A stretch of DNA of 64,000 nt from Pseudomonas taetrolens (GTDB lineage Bacteria > Pseudomonadota > Gammaproteobacteria > Pseudomonadales > Pseudomonadaceae). The stretch covers positions 3,548,001-3,612,000 of the forward strand of contig NZ_LS483370.1 in assembly GCF_900475285.1 (NCBI RefSeq), given 5' to 3'. The notes beneath the pieces are model-generated. The model worked only from the letters and a program-made list of their open reading frames with translations, was not told the origin of the DNA and made no database searches. Numbering within the stretch: position 1 is the stretch's first letter; every line of letters begins with the position of its first letter. The translations under genes and the position numbers were made by a program. Below, piece after piece: positions 9,533-22,121 of the stretch.

Positions 9533-10879
9533 TCAATTGATCTGGAAGGGGTAAACCGCGCCCAGTTTAAGGATTTGCGTCAGTTCATCCAGTGCCGTAC
9601 GGCATTCAATCAACAATTGCGGGTCCGCCAGGTCGCTTTCACGCAGGGCATCGCGGTAGTGCCTGTTCACCCACCCGGTCAACGTGTCGTACAGCGCAGG
9701 GGTCATGATAACCCCCGGGTTAACCGCCGCGAGCTCGGTTTCATTGAGTGCGACGCGCAACCGCAGGCAAGCCGGGCCACCGCCGTTCTGCATGCTCTGC
9801 TTGAGATCAAACACCTTGACCTCGCGAATCGGACCACCCGCGGCCGTCAAGCCTTGCAGATACTGCCAGACCCGCGGATTGGCGCGACACTCCTCGGGAA
9901 CGATGAGCAGCATTGAACCGTCAGGGCGACTCAGCAACTGGCTGTTGAACAGGTAGGAACGCACTGCGTCCTCCACCGCCACCTGATCGCGCGGCACACA
10001 AATGGACTGGAAGTTGCCGCCCCGGGCAGCCAGCTTGCCGTGCAATTCGGCCAGCATCTGATCGGTGTTGAGGAATGCATCCTGGTGATGGAACAGCAGC
10101 TCGCCATTGCCAACCGCGATCACATCGTTATGGAACACGCCCTGATCGATCACGTCCGGATTTTGCTGGGCGAATACCACGCCCTCCTCGCTCAGGCCGT
10201 GCAGTCGGGCCACCGCCTGAGAGGCTTCGAGGGTCTGGCGCGCCGGGTATTTTTGCGGGGCCGGGTAACGGCTGTCGAACGCACTGCGCCCGAACACAAA
10301 GAACTCAACGCCCGCTTCGCCGTAATCCCGGCAAAAACGCGTGTGGTTGGCTGCACCCTCATCACCAAATTGAGCCACTGCCGGCAACGCCGCGTGGTGC
10401 GCAAAATGCTGTTGATCGGCAAACATGGCACCCAGCACCCGGCTGGTGGTCGGGTGCTCGATGCTGCGGTGGAATTTGCAATTGAGGTTGGCTGCGGTGA
10501 AGTGCACCCGACCGTCAGCCGTATCTGCGCTCGGGCTGACCGTGGCGGCGTTGGCCACCCACATACTCGAGGCCGAGCAACTGGCAACCAGCAGCGGCAT
10601 CGCCTGTTTGGCCGCCTGGGCAATGACCTGTGCATCGCTGCCGCTGAACCCCAGGCTACGCAAGGCTCCGACATCCGGGCGCTCTTGCGGGGCCAGCACG
10701 CCCTGGACAAATCCCATGTCCATCAGCGCTTTCATTTTTTCCAGACCTTGCAGCGCAGCTTCCTTCGGGTTGGAAGCCTGCTGGCTGTTGCTCTGGGAGG
10801 CGACGTTGCCAAACGACAAACCGCCATAGTTATGGGTCGGCCCCACTAAACCGTCAAAATTGACTTCAAATGATTTCAT
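9533..10879 (-). CDS. astB: N-succinylarginine dihydrolase
   Basis: A 448-residue member of the guanidino-modifying superfamily (AruB). It converts succinylarginine to succinylornithine, CO2 and two NH3. The start [20 protein letters not shown] is typical. The catalytic residues fall in [15 protein letters not shown], near [14 protein letters not shown], and in the C-terminal [13 protein letters not shown], which holds the nucleophilic cysteine. The start has GGAG about 11 bases upstream. It is fifth in the operon. Confidence 0.96.
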   Translation of the reverse strand: MKSFEVNFDGLVGPTHNYGGLSFGNVASQSNSQQASNPKEAALQGLEKMKALMDMGFVQGVLAPQERPDVGALRSLGFSGSDAQVIAQAAKQAMPLLVASCSASSMWVANAATVSPSADTADGRVHFTAANLNCKFHRSIEHPTTSRVLGAMFADQQHFAHHAALPAVAQFGDEGAANHTRFCRDYGEAGVEFFVFGRSAFDSRYPAPQKYPARQTLEASQAVARLHGLSEEGVVFAQQNPDVIDQGVFHNDVIAVGNGELLFHHQDAFLNTDQMLAELHGKLAARGGNFQSICVPRDQVAVEDAVRSYLFNSQLLSRPDGSMLLIVPEECRANPRVWQYLQGLTAAGGPIREVKVFDLKQSMQNGGGPACLRLRVALNETELAAVNPGVIMTPALYDTLTGWVNRHYRDALRESDLADPQLLIECRTALDELTQILKLGAVYPFQIN

Positions 10880-10945
10880 CGGTGAGGCTCCAGCAAACGG
10901 TTAAATTGTGTAGCGACTGGCGCAGGCGGCGATGCATCGGGGCGT

Positions 10946-10971
10946 GACCCCGGCCCTCAGGGCCCGGGGTC
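10946..10971 (-). other. Strong stem-loop between astD and astB
   Basis: GACCCCGGCCCT and AGGGCCCGGGGTC pair almost completely around one base, in the 127-base gap between the two genes. No T run follows on the minus strand. It is more likely an mRNA-stabilising or processing structure than a terminator. Confidence 0.6.
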
Positions 10972-11006
10972 GTGCGGGGCTTGGCTCCCGCGGCGACCCG
11001 GTCTGC

Positions 11007-13507
<2,501 letters not shown>

Positions 13508-13562
13508 GCTATCTCCTCAAACAGGGCTCGCTGACGAACCCCGCGAAACTCGCTCAAAGGCG

Positions 13563-14582
13563 TTAAACCGCAACCACTCGTACACTGGCACCTTCGCCAA
13601 CACCGAGCGCTTCGGCCGCTTCCAGATCCAGCGTGACCGGCTTGCCTGGCGCCCAGTCCAGCTCCAGCAACACGGCGCGGTAGTCCTGCAACTGGGCATT
13701 GGCCACCAGGTACTGTCGCCCACCGCCTTTGATCAGCTCACCGATCCGGACCGGCACCACACGGCTTTGGGCGATCGAGCGAATGCCCGAAACCCGGGCA
13801 TGCAGCGTCGGGCCGCCATCAAAAATATCAATGTAGTGATCGGTCTCGAAGCCTTCGCGCATCAGGATGTCGAAGGTGATTTGCGCACGCGGATGGACTT
13901 GCCCCATCGCCTCTTGGGCGGTATCAGGCAGCAACGGCACGTAAATCGGGTAATGCGGCATCAGCTCAGCGAGGAAGGTGCGGCTTTTCAGCCCGCACAA
14001 GCGTTCGGCGGCAGCATAGTTCAAGTCGAAGAAGTTGCGGCCAATGGCATCCCAGAATGGCGAATCACCGTTCTCATCGCTGTAACCGACGATTTCAGTC
14101 ACCACCGAGTCGGCAAACCGCTCCGGGTGATTGGCCACGAACAGCAGGCGACCACGGGAGTTGAGTTCGGACCAGGCCGAGCCCACCAACTCCGGAACCA
14201 CATAGAAACTGGTCAGCAGGCTATTTCCGGTGAGGTCATGGCACTGCGACAGAACGTGAATCTTGTTGTGGATTTTCAGTTCACGTGAAGCGTGGACAAA
14301 GGTCTCGTTACGGAAGCTGTAGAACGGCTCCGAATAACCGGCCGACGCCACGATGGCCGAACAGCCCACCAGTTTGCCGCTGGCGGTATCTTCAAGCACA
14401 AAGAAATAGCTCTCTTCGCCATTGAAGCTGACTTCGGCCGCAAAGGATGTTTCGGACGCAGCGATCTTGTCACGCAGGCGCTCGATATCGTCCGGCAATG
14501 AAGTGACACCAATCGGGCTGTCCGCAGCCAGACGCTGTACCTCGTCCAGGTCAGCCATTTGCGCGGGGCGCATCACCAGCAT
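13563..14582 (-). CDS. aruF: Arginine/ornithine N-succinyltransferase, subunit alpha
   Basis: A 339-residue AstA-family chain, clearly homologous along its whole length to the beta chain next to it (MLVMRPAQMADLDEVQRLA; DSPFWDAIGRNFFDLNY; YIDIFDGGPTLHARV). The pair looks like an old tandem duplication forming a hetero-oligomer. The start at 14582 gives the conserved N-terminus; an in-frame ATG 18 codons upstream only adds a poorly coding stretch. A REP element and a hairpin lie between it and aruC. Confidence 0.95.
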   Translation of the reverse strand: MLVMRPAQMADLDEVQRLAADSPIGVTSLPDDIERLRDKIAASETSFAAEVSFNGEESYFFVLEDTASGKLVGCSAIVASAGYSEPFYSFRNETFVHASRELKIHNKIHVLSQCHDLTGNSLLTSFYVVPELVGSAWSELNSRGRLLFVANHPERFADSVVTEIVGYSDENGDSPFWDAIGRNFFDLNYAAAERLCGLKSRTFLAELMPHYPIYVPLLPDTAQEAMGQVHPRAQITFDILMREGFETDHYIDIFDGGPTLHARVSGIRSIAQSRVVPVRIGELIKGGGRQYLVANAQLQDYRAVLLELDWAPGKPVTLDLEAAEALGVGEGASVRVVAV

Positions 14583-14643
14583 GGTGTCACTCCTTAATCC
14601 TTTCACTACATAGGAAAATACCGAGCAGGATTTCAACCAAACC

Positions 14644-14714
14644 TGTAGGCGCGAGCTTGCTCGCGATGGGGATAACGACCAGAGACGCTATCGCGAGCAA
14701 GCTCGCTCCTACAG
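14644..14714. repeat. REP/REPIN palindromic element
   Basis: Two inverted arms, TGTAGGCGCGAGCTTGCTCG and its near inverse complement CGAGCAAGCTCGCTCCTACA, are separated by about 30 bases. This is the common Pseudomonas fluorescens-group REP doublet. It sits inside the aru operon between aruC and aruF, where it would fold into a long stem in the mRNA. Confidence 0.9.
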
Positions 14715-14762
14715 GGGTATTTGAATGAAATGAGAATCAGGCTCGGCACATAAAATTCGGTT

Positions 14763-14786
14763 CGACGCCCGGAAGTCCGGGCGTCG
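14763..14786 (-). other. Stem-loop after aruC
   Basis: CGACGCCCGGA and TCCGGGCGTCG pair around a short loop, 9 bases beyond the aruC stop. On the minus strand it is followed by an ATTTT stretch rather than a full T run, so it may be a leaky terminator or 3'-end protector within the operon. Confidence 0.6.
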
Positions 14787-14795
14787 AGATCACAC

Positions 14796-16043
<1,248 letters not shown>

Positions 16044-16092
16044 CTAAAATGGCGAGCGATGGGGGATTGTAAGGACAGATGGTGTTGCGGCC

Positions 16093-16159
16093 TTGTCGCC
16101 AAGCGACAACTTCTTATAGCGCCAAACCACGGTTTCACCGGGTTTACGGCAATGCGACA
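16093..16159 (-). promoter_or_regulatory. Candidate ArgR sites upstream of aruC
   Basis: On the minus strand two sequences fit the P. aeruginosa ArgR half-site TGTCGC-N8-AA: TGTCGCATTGCCGTAA (16144-16159) and TGTCGCTTGGCGACAA (16093-16108). The aruC start is at 16016. The rest of the 312-base gap (16017-16328) between aruC and argR holds no gene and must include the aru promoter. The match is by consensus only. Confidence 0.65.
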
Positions 16160-16328
16160 TATTTCGTCGCAAAGGCGCAGTTTAAACGCTGAGAGAACGG
16201 AGAAAAGACTTTTGTCTCGAGAATGTTCCAAGGCAAAGCCCGCGTCGCACGCTGCTCACACCTTGAACCGGGGCCGATCCTGAGGAGCGAACCGCCTGCG
16301 ACTCAAGCCACGTGCAAACCTTGCGGAC

Positions 16329-17309
16329 CTAGCCGCGTTCGGCCGGGGCCGAAGACAACTCGAACGGGCTGCTGCTGCGGCGCTGGTTGCGGTCTTCGCG
16401 AGGCGTAGCGCCAAAGAAGTTGCGATAGGCGCTGGAGAAATGCGGCCCGGAAGAGAAACCGCACGACAAGCCGATCTGAATGATCGACTTGCTGGTTTGC
16501 ATCAGCATTTGTCGCGCCTTGTTCAGACGCAGTTCAAGGTAATACTGGCTTGGTACGCGATTGAGGTACTGCTTGAAGATCCGTTCCAGTTGCCGACGGG
16601 AGACACAGACGTGCTGGGCAATTTCATCGGTGGTCAGCGGCTCTTCAATATTGGCCTCCATCAACAATACGGCCTGAGTCAACTTGGGATGACTGGAGCC
16701 AAGACGATTCTGCAACGGAATGCGCTGACGCTCTCCCCCTTCACGAATACGCTCCACCACCAACTCTTCAGACACCGCCCCCGCCAGCTCGGCCCCATGA
16801 TCACGGGCCAGGACCGCGAGCAGCAGATCCAGCACCGACAACCCGCCGCAGGCACTCAAGCGATCACGATCCCAGTCAAACAAATGGCTGGTGGCGATCA
16901 CCTTGGGGAAGCGCTCGGCAAAGTCATCCTGCCAGCGCCAATGCACCGCAGCCCGATAACCATCGAGCAGGCCCAGTTGCGCCAATGGGTAAACCCCGGC
17001 CGAAAGCCCGCCTATTACACAGCCGGCACGCACCAGTTGCTTGAGCGCACTGCTCAAGGCCGGCGCTATGCCTGCGGGCGGTTCGTCCGCCAGCAAAAAC
17101 AGCTTCTGACAGCCTTCAAGCTTGCCGACCCACGGCTCACCGGGTAATTGCCAGGCACCTTCAGCGGGAGGCTCGGCCTGCAAGAAAAGCAGTTCGTATA
17201 CGACTTCAGGATGCACGCGCTGAGCAACACGCAACGCTTCCTCTGCCAGCGCCAGAGTCAAGGCTTTGGTGCTGGGCCAAATGAGGAAACCAATTCGATG
17301 GGCGGTCAT
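16329..17309 (-). CDS. argR: Arginine-responsive regulator ArgR (AraC/XylS family)
   Basis: A 326-residue regulator with an N-terminal DJ-1/glutamine-amidotransferase-like sensor domain (residues about 5-180, including GCVIGGLSAGVYPLAQLG) and a C-terminal AraC-type double HTH (about 215-310: EEPLTTDEIAQHVCVSRRQ, then IIQIGLSCGFSSGPHFSSAY). This is the Pseudomonas ArgR, unrelated to E. coli ArgR; it activates the aru and aot operons with arginine. It is the last gene of the aot group, 127 bases after aotP, and lies next to the aru operon it is expected to control. The ribosome site is weak. Confidence 0.94.
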   Translation of the reverse strand: MTAHRIGFLIWPSTKALTLALAEEALRVAQRVHPEVVYELLFLQAEPPAEGAWQLPGEPWVGKLEGCQKLFLLADEPPAGIAPALSSALKQLVRAGCVIGGLSAGVYPLAQLGLLDGYRAAVHWRWQDDFAERFPKVIATSHLFDWDRDRLSACGGLSVLDLLLAVLARDHGAELAGAVSEELVVERIREGGERQRIPLQNRLGSSHPKLTQAVLLMEANIEEPLTTDEIAQHVCVSRRQLERIFKQYLNRVPSQYYLELRLNKARQMLMQTSKSIIQIGLSCGFSSGPHFSSAYRNFFGATPREDRNQRRSSSPFELSSAPAERG

Positions 17310-17436
17310 AGCGTGCTATCCGGAACGAAAACGGGGGGGATAAAAACCAAATGCGCCAAACACTCAGCCTAGGCCAGCTGCGCAGGATGCGGAGCATGAC
17401 CTATTTTGGTGCACAACGGCAGTCTAAAGAGTGCGG

Positions 17437-18201
17437 TTATTTCAGACTGCCAGACAGGAACTGCTGCAGGCGCTCGCATTGCGGGTTGACCAGCACCTCA
17501 CGCGGGTTGCCACTTTCTTCAACGATACCCTTATGCAGAAATACCAACTGGTTCGACACTTCGCGGGCAAAGCCCATTTCGTGAGTCACCACCACCATGG
17601 TCCGGCCTTCCTGAGCCAGGTCTTGCATCACCTTCAGTACATCACCGACCAGCTCCGGGTCGAGGGCTGAGGTCGGCTCGTCAAACAACATGACTTCGGG
17701 CTCCATCGCCAGCGCACGGGCAATGGCCACGCGCTGCTGTTCGCCACCGGACATATGCCCCGGGTAAGCGTCCTTGCGGTGAGCGACACCGACCTTGTTC
17801 AGGTAGTGCTCAGCCTTGTCTCGCGCCTCGGACCTGGACATGCCCAGTACATGCACCGGCGCTTCCATGATGTTTTCCAGCGCCGTCATGTGTGACCACA
17901 GATTGAAATGCTGAAACACCATCGACAGCCGCGAACGCATGCGCTGCAACTGCTTGGGATCAGCAGCCTTGAGCGCGCCGTCCTTGTTGGCAACCAGCCT
18001 GAGCTCTTCACCATTGAGCAGGATTTTGCCGGCATGCGGCTGCTCGAGCAGGTTTATGCAACGCAAAAAGGTGCTTTTGCCTGAGCCACTGGAACCGATG
18101 ATGCTGATGACATCGCCAGCTTTGGCGGCCAGAGACACACCTTTGAGCACTTCGTGACTGCCATAGCGTTTATGCAGGTCTTGGACTTCAAGTTTGTACA
18201 T
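17437..18201 (-). CDS. aotP: Arginine/ornithine ABC transporter, ATP-binding subunit
   Basis: A 254-residue polar-amino-acid ABC ATPase. It shows Walker A GSSGSGKSTFLRCINLLE, signature HMSGGEQQRVAIARALA, Walker B EVMLFDEPTSALDPE and the switch histidine in VVVTHEMGFA. A GTG five codons upstream (18216) is possible, but MYKLEVQDLHKRYGSHEVL matches the usual start. With AotQ and AotM in the membrane and AotJ in the periplasm it imports arginine and ornithine. It lies 23 bases after aotO. Confidence 0.96.
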   Translation of the reverse strand: MYKLEVQDLHKRYGSHEVLKGVSLAAKAGDVISIIGSSGSGKSTFLRCINLLEQPHAGKILLNGEELRLVANKDGALKAADPKQLQRMRSRLSMVFQHFNLWSHMTALENIMEAPVHVLGMSRSEARDKAEHYLNKVGVAHRKDAYPGHMSGGEQQRVAIARALAMEPEVMLFDEPTSALDPELVGDVLKVMQDLAQEGRTMVVVTHEMGFAREVSNQLVFLHKGIVEESGNPREVLVNPQCERLQQFLSGSLK

Positions 18202-18224
18202 GCTGTCGGTTCTCACAAAAACAG

Positions 18225-19337
18225 TCAGTCGTTGAGCAAGCGCCCGTGACGCAAAGGCTTGCGCCCCGCCACTTTGGCCAGCCAGAAACCGGGTTGGGCA
18301 TAACGCAGTCGCTCAACGGCAAATAATACGCCGGCCGTGCCTGCGCATACCGTACTGACCCGGTCAGATAAAGGATCAATCACTTCAAACAGCGGCTCGC
18401 CGGCTTCAACCCAGGCGCCCGCCGGGCGTAAAAAACTCACCACACCGGGGTGCGGTGCAAACAACAACTCAGTCCCTTCAAAAGGCACGCCTTCACAGGC
18501 TTCGTACTGTGGCTCAGGCCAGCTCCCGGCGATCAAGCCCTGCTCGGCCAGAAACGCCAGAATACCTTCAGCATAGGCTTCGGCCTCTGCTCGCCCGGTG
18601 TCTGCCTGCCCACCCAGCTCCAGAGTGGTGGCCATGCAGGCCAAAGGAATCTGCGCCTCGCCGAACTCGCGCTGCAACCGCAGCCACGGCAAAGAACAAG
18701 CCTCATCGAACGAACTCCCGCCTGAATCCTCGGCGAGCAAGCCAACCCGCATATTCAAATGTGCTGCCAGCGAACGCCATTGTGGCCAATGCTGAGGCAA
18801 AGCGTACATGTGCAATGCGGCTTCAGCGTCGCAATGCAGATCGAGCACGATATCGGCGTTACAGGCATGACTCAGCAAAACGCGCTGCATACCCTGAAGC
18901 TGGCTGGCAGCTGGCGGCAACTCAGCCAGCACCTCCAGCATCGTCTGACGAATCAAACGGATATTGGCATGCGGGTCATCGCCCAATCGCCCTTGCAGCC
19001 TTTCCGCCACTGGCTCACTCAACTCCACGAAATCGCGGTTGAAGTTCTTGCCACTGCCGTACTCGAAGCGCCCCTGATGACTGCCCTGCAATAACTGGCC
19101 AAGGCCCAGCGGATTGGCCACGGGCACCAATTCGATCACACCGTTCAAGGCACCCAGAGCTTCAAGCTCGGCCAGGCGCTTTTTCAGTTCCCAAGCGCAG
19201 CGCATCCCCGGCAGCTCGTCCGCGTGCAGACTTGCCTGAATGTAAGCCTTGCGCTCGCCGACACCGAAACGAAACACCGACAACCGGCGCTCGCTGCCCA
19301 GGCTGCTCCACGGCAACAGATGCTCGATCCGTTCCAT
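18225..19337 (-). CDS. aotO: AotO, succinylglutamate-desuccinylase-like zinc hydrolase
   Basis: A 370-residue M14/AstE-AspA family protein inside the arginine transporter operon. The zinc site is intact: ASLHADELPGMRCAW (HxxE) and ADIVLDLHCDAEAALHMY, with a distal TTLELGG that could carry the catalytic Glu. A C-terminal beta domain (about 285-350: LFAPHPGVVSFLRPAGAWVE) resembles a biotinyl/lipoyl-type fold. The P. aeruginosa orthologue was named from its place in aotJQMOP and is not needed for uptake. The intact metal residues suggest an active deacylase or amidase on an unknown substrate. It is 3 bases from aotM. Confidence 0.9.
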   Translation of the reverse strand: MERIEHLLPWSSLGSERRLSVFRFGVGERKAYIQASLHADELPGMRCAWELKKRLAELEALGALNGVIELVPVANPLGLGQLLQGSHQGRFEYGSGKNFNRDFVELSEPVAERLQGRLGDDPHANIRLIRQTMLEVLAELPPAASQLQGMQRVLLSHACNADIVLDLHCDAEAALHMYALPQHWPQWRSLAAHLNMRVGLLAEDSGGSSFDEACSLPWLRLQREFGEAQIPLACMATTLELGGQADTGRAEAEAYAEGILAFLAEQGLIAGSWPEPQYEACEGVPFEGTELLFAPHPGVVSFLRPAGAWVEAGEPLFEVIDPLSDRVSTVCAGTAGVLFAVERLRYAQPGFWLAKVAGRKPLRHGRLLND

Positions 19338-19340
19338 GGG

Positions 19341-20039
19341 TCAGGCCTTGCGCGGGGCCATATAGCCCAGCCAGCGGCGCTCGGCCAGTTTAAACAGGCG
19401 CACCAGAATGAAGGTCAGGCACAGGTAGAAAACACCCGCGGTGATGTAGGCCTCGAACGGCAAGTAATACTGCGCATTCACGGTACGAGCAGCCCCGGTA
19501 ATGTCGATCAGGGTCACGATGGACGCCAGACTGGTGGTCTGCAGCATCATGATCACTTCGTTGCTGTATTGCGGCAACGCCCGGCGCATGGCCGATGGCA
19601 GCAGGATACGGCGATACATTTTGGCGCGTGACATGCCCATCGCCTTGGCGGCTTCGATCTCGCCATTGGGCGTGGCCTTGAGGCTGCCGGCAATGATTTC
19701 AGCGGTGTAGGCGCTGGTATTGATGGAAAATGCCAGACACGCGCAAAAGGTTGCACTGGACAACAACGGCCACAGGACGCTCTCGCGTACCGCTTCGAAC
19801 TGAGCCAGCCCGTAGTAGATCAAGAACAACTGCACCAGCATCGGCGTGCCGCGGATCACGTAAGTGAACAACCAGGCCGGCAGGTTGACCCAGGCATTTT
19901 TGGATACCCGCATCAGCCCCAGCGGGAGCGCTGCCAGCAAACCGAAAAACAGCGAGATACCCAACAGCTTCAGGGTCTCCAGCATTCCGTTCAGGTACAG
20001 CGGCATGCTGTCCCAAATGACGTTGTAGTCGAAGATCAT
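19341..20039 (-). CDS. aotM: Arginine/ornithine ABC transporter permease AotM
   Basis: A 232-residue inner-membrane permease of the HisM/HisQ type. It has about five hydrophobic segments and the EAA loop GSLKATPNGEIEAAKAMGMS that docks with the ATPase. The N-terminal YVIRGTPMLVQLFLIYYG is typical. Its start overlaps the aotQ stop by four bases (ATGA), so translation is probably coupled. Confidence 0.95.
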   Translation of the reverse strand: MIFDYNVIWDSMPLYLNGMLETLKLLGISLFFGLLAALPLGLMRVSKNAWVNLPAWLFTYVIRGTPMLVQLFLIYYGLAQFEAVRESVLWPLLSSATFCACLAFSINTSAYTAEIIAGSLKATPNGEIEAAKAMGMSRAKMYRRILLPSAMRRALPQYSNEVIMMLQTTSLASIVTLIDITGAARTVNAQYYLPFEAYITAGVFYLCLTFILVRLFKLAERRWLGYMAPRKA

Positions 20040-20725
20040 AGATCAGCCGCCCTTACGCCTACCGAGTAGCGCTTCTCAAGTTGTCGCAATGCCAGCAGCG
20101 AAACACTGGTCAGTACCAGGTACATCGCTGCAACGGCCAGGAAGAAGGTGAACGGCTCGCGGGTGGCATCTGCCGCCTGCTTGGCCTTGAACATCATGTC
20201 TTGCAGGCCGACCACCGAAATAAGGGCCGTGGCCTTGGTCAACACCAGCCAGTTATTGGTAAACCCAGGAATCGCCAGGCGAATCATCTGCGGCACCAAC
20301 ACCCGGAAGAACACTTGAAAACGACTCATGCCATACGCCATCCCGGCTTCAGCCTGCCCCTTGGGTATCGCCATGAAGGCCCCACGAAAGGTCTCGGACA
20401 GGTAGGCACCGAAGATAAAGCCGAGGGTGCCGATACCGGCTGCCAACGGGTTCAAATCAATGTAGTCGTCGTAGCCCAGCATTGGCCCGACGCGGTTCAG
20501 CAAGTCCTGGCCTCCGTAGAAAATCAGCAGGATAAGCACCAGATCGGGAATCCCGCGGATTACCGTTGAGTACAAATCGCCCAGCCAGGCCAGCCAGCGC
20601 ACTGGCGACAGGCGCAATGAAACACCAATCAGACCTAGAACTATGGCCAGGGCCATGGACGACAAGGCGAGCTGAAGCGTCAGCCAAGCGCCATCGAGGA
20701 TGACAGCCCCGTAGCCTTTCAACAT
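20036..20725 (-). CDS. aotQ: Arginine/ornithine ABC transporter permease AotQ
   Basis: A 229-residue partner permease, with YSTVIRGIPDLVLILLIFYG near the first third and the EAA loop AIPKGQAEAGMAYGMS. The first 20 residues are a hydrophobic membrane anchor typical of HisQ-type proteins. It is separated from aotJ by a 91-base gap containing a strong hairpin, so it should be made in smaller amounts than the binding protein. Confidence 0.95.
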   Translation of the reverse strand: MLKGYGAVILDGAWLTLQLALSSMALAIVLGLIGVSLRLSPVRWLAWLGDLYSTVIRGIPDLVLILLIFYGGQDLLNRVGPMLGYDDYIDLNPLAAGIGTLGFIFGAYLSETFRGAFMAIPKGQAEAGMAYGMSRFQVFFRVLVPQMIRLAIPGFTNNWLVLTKATALISVVGLQDMMFKAKQAADATREPFTFFLAVAAMYLVLTSVSLLALRQLEKRYSVGVRAADL

Positions 20726-20754
20726 GATTCAGGTCCTCGAAAATTAAGATGAAA

Positions 20755-20795
20755 AAATGGCGCAAACTTCAGAAACTCTGCTGCTTGCGCCATTT
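20755..20795 (-). terminator. Intercistronic hairpin with T run between aotJ and aotQ
   Basis: A perfect 11-base stem, AAATGGCGCAA / TTGCGCCATTT, with a 19-base loop. On the minus strand the stem runs into TTTTTT. It lies 22 bases after the aotJ stop. Such a structure would end part of the transcription or protect the aotJ 3' end, giving more binding protein than permease. Confidence 0.75.
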
Positions 20796-20816
20796 CGGAC
20801 GTACCGCTGCGATGTA

Positions 20817-21590
20817 TTACTGACCGTAAATATCGAAGTTGAAGTATTTGTCCTGGACTTGCTTGTATTTGCCGTTCGCACGAATGGCATCAATAGCGGC
20901 GTTGATCTTGTCTTTCAGGGCGTCGCCCTTGCGCACAGCGATACCCACGCCATCACCAAAGTATTTGACGTCGGTGAACGCTGGACCTGTGAACGCAAAA
21001 CCTTTGCCGGCGTCGGTTTTCAGGAAACCGTCTTCCAGCAAGGTGGCATCGGCCACGGTGCCATCAAGGCGACCGGCCTGCACGTCAAGGTAGATTTCGT
21101 TCTGCGAACCGTAAGGAACAACGGTGGCACCTTTAGGCGCCAGCACTTCCTTGGCGAAACGGTCATGGATCGAACCACGCTGAACGCCGATTTTTTTGCC
21201 CTTGAGTTCATCAAGACTGTCACCGACCACTACACCTTCCTTCATCACCAGACGCGCCGGTGTGAGGTAGTACTTGTTGGTGAAGTCGACAGACTTTTTA
21301 CGGTCTTCGGTAATGGACATCGAGGACAGGATCGCGTCGATCTTGCGCACTTTCAGTGCAGGGATCAGACCATCGAATTCTTGCTCGACCCAAACGCACT
21401 TGACCTGCATCTGCTCGCACAGCGCGTTACCGATGTCGTAGTCAAAGCCCACGATACTGCCATCCGGTGCTTTGGAAGCGAACGGAGGGTAAGCGGCTTC
21501 AATACCAATTTTCAGAGGTTTTTGATCAGCGAAAGCCTGCAGGGACAGCACGGACAGTGCCAGGGCGCCAAGAAGCACGAGTTTCTTCAT
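20817..21590 (-). CDS. aotJ: Arginine/ornithine-binding periplasmic protein
   Basis: A 257-residue SBP family 3 protein. A signal peptide ([21 protein letters not shown]) is followed by mature sequence [19 protein letters not shown]. Ligand-binding segments include the [13 protein letters not shown] helix, [18 protein letters not shown] and [16 protein letters not shown]. The start at 21590 is chosen because it gives the signal peptide and has GGAG about 10 bases upstream; the open frame extends 53 codons further without sense. It is the first gene of the aot operon. Confidence 0.96.
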   Translation of the reverse strand: MKKLVLLGALALSVLSLQAFADQKPLKIGIEAAYPPFASKAPDGSIVGFDYDIGNALCEQMQVKCVWVEQEFDGLIPALKVRKIDAILSSMSITEDRKKSVDFTNKYYLTPARLVMKEGVVVGDSLDELKGKKIGVQRGSIHDRFAKEVLAPKGATVVPYGSQNEIYLDVQAGRLDGTVADATLLEDGFLKTDAGKGFAFTGPAFTDVKYFGDGVGIAVRKGDALKDKINAAIDAIRANGKYKQVQDKYFNFDIYGQ

Positions 21591-21756
21591 CTTAGGACTC
21601 CATCGGTAAAGGGCAATAAATGCAGAGTGAGCAAAAGCCCAATGTGCGGAGGTTAAACCGGGAATGCGGCGCCACGTCCTACTGGCGTTGCACTGTGAAC
21701 AGCACAACATCGACGAGCGAGTGATCGGCATTCTAACGACAGGCTTCAAGCCGTTA

Positions 21757-21793
21757 TTTCTTCAATGCGACAACAAATTACAGATGCACCGAG
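21757..21793 (-). promoter_or_regulatory. Candidate ArgR site upstream of aotJ
   Basis: On the minus strand TGTCGCATTGAAGAAA (21757-21772) fits TGTCGC-N8-AA. Twenty-one bases upstream an AA pair is in register with a second, degenerate half-site, as in the tandem layout known for Pseudomonas ArgR. The site is about 170 bases before the aotJ start. The rest of 21591-22068 holds no gene that I can support. Confidence 0.55.
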
Positions 21794-22068
21794 AAAGGCG
21801 ACCCCAAGCGTTGACAGCTCTTCAAATTTATGCAAGAGCAAAAGACATAGAACCTATGTGAGTTGCAAATAGCGGGCCTATTATTCGCAAAGCCTTCTAT
21901 TCCGGCAAGTGTAGCGTTTCATCTTATTCATATACGCACTTAAAACGGCTCTAAAACAGTGCTTTGGGTGTAGCAAGGCCCCGTTTTCGTGCGCACGGTT
22001 ACATCGTCGGTAACACCGCCCTCTACCTCGCGCCCGCAGAAGGAAGACGCAGCACATCGCCCGCCCAG

Positions 22069-22102
22069 CAAAAAGCCCCGCCCGGCAAGACCGGACGGGG
22101 CT
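22069..22102 (-). terminator. Terminator after acs
   Basis: An AGCCCCG(CCCGG) stem pairs with CCGG(A)CGGGGCT around a CAAGA loop, and on the minus strand it is followed by TTTTTGCTGG. It lies about 20 bases beyond the acs stop. Confidence 0.9.
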
Positions 22103-22121
22103 CCAGAAAGCACAGCTGGTG

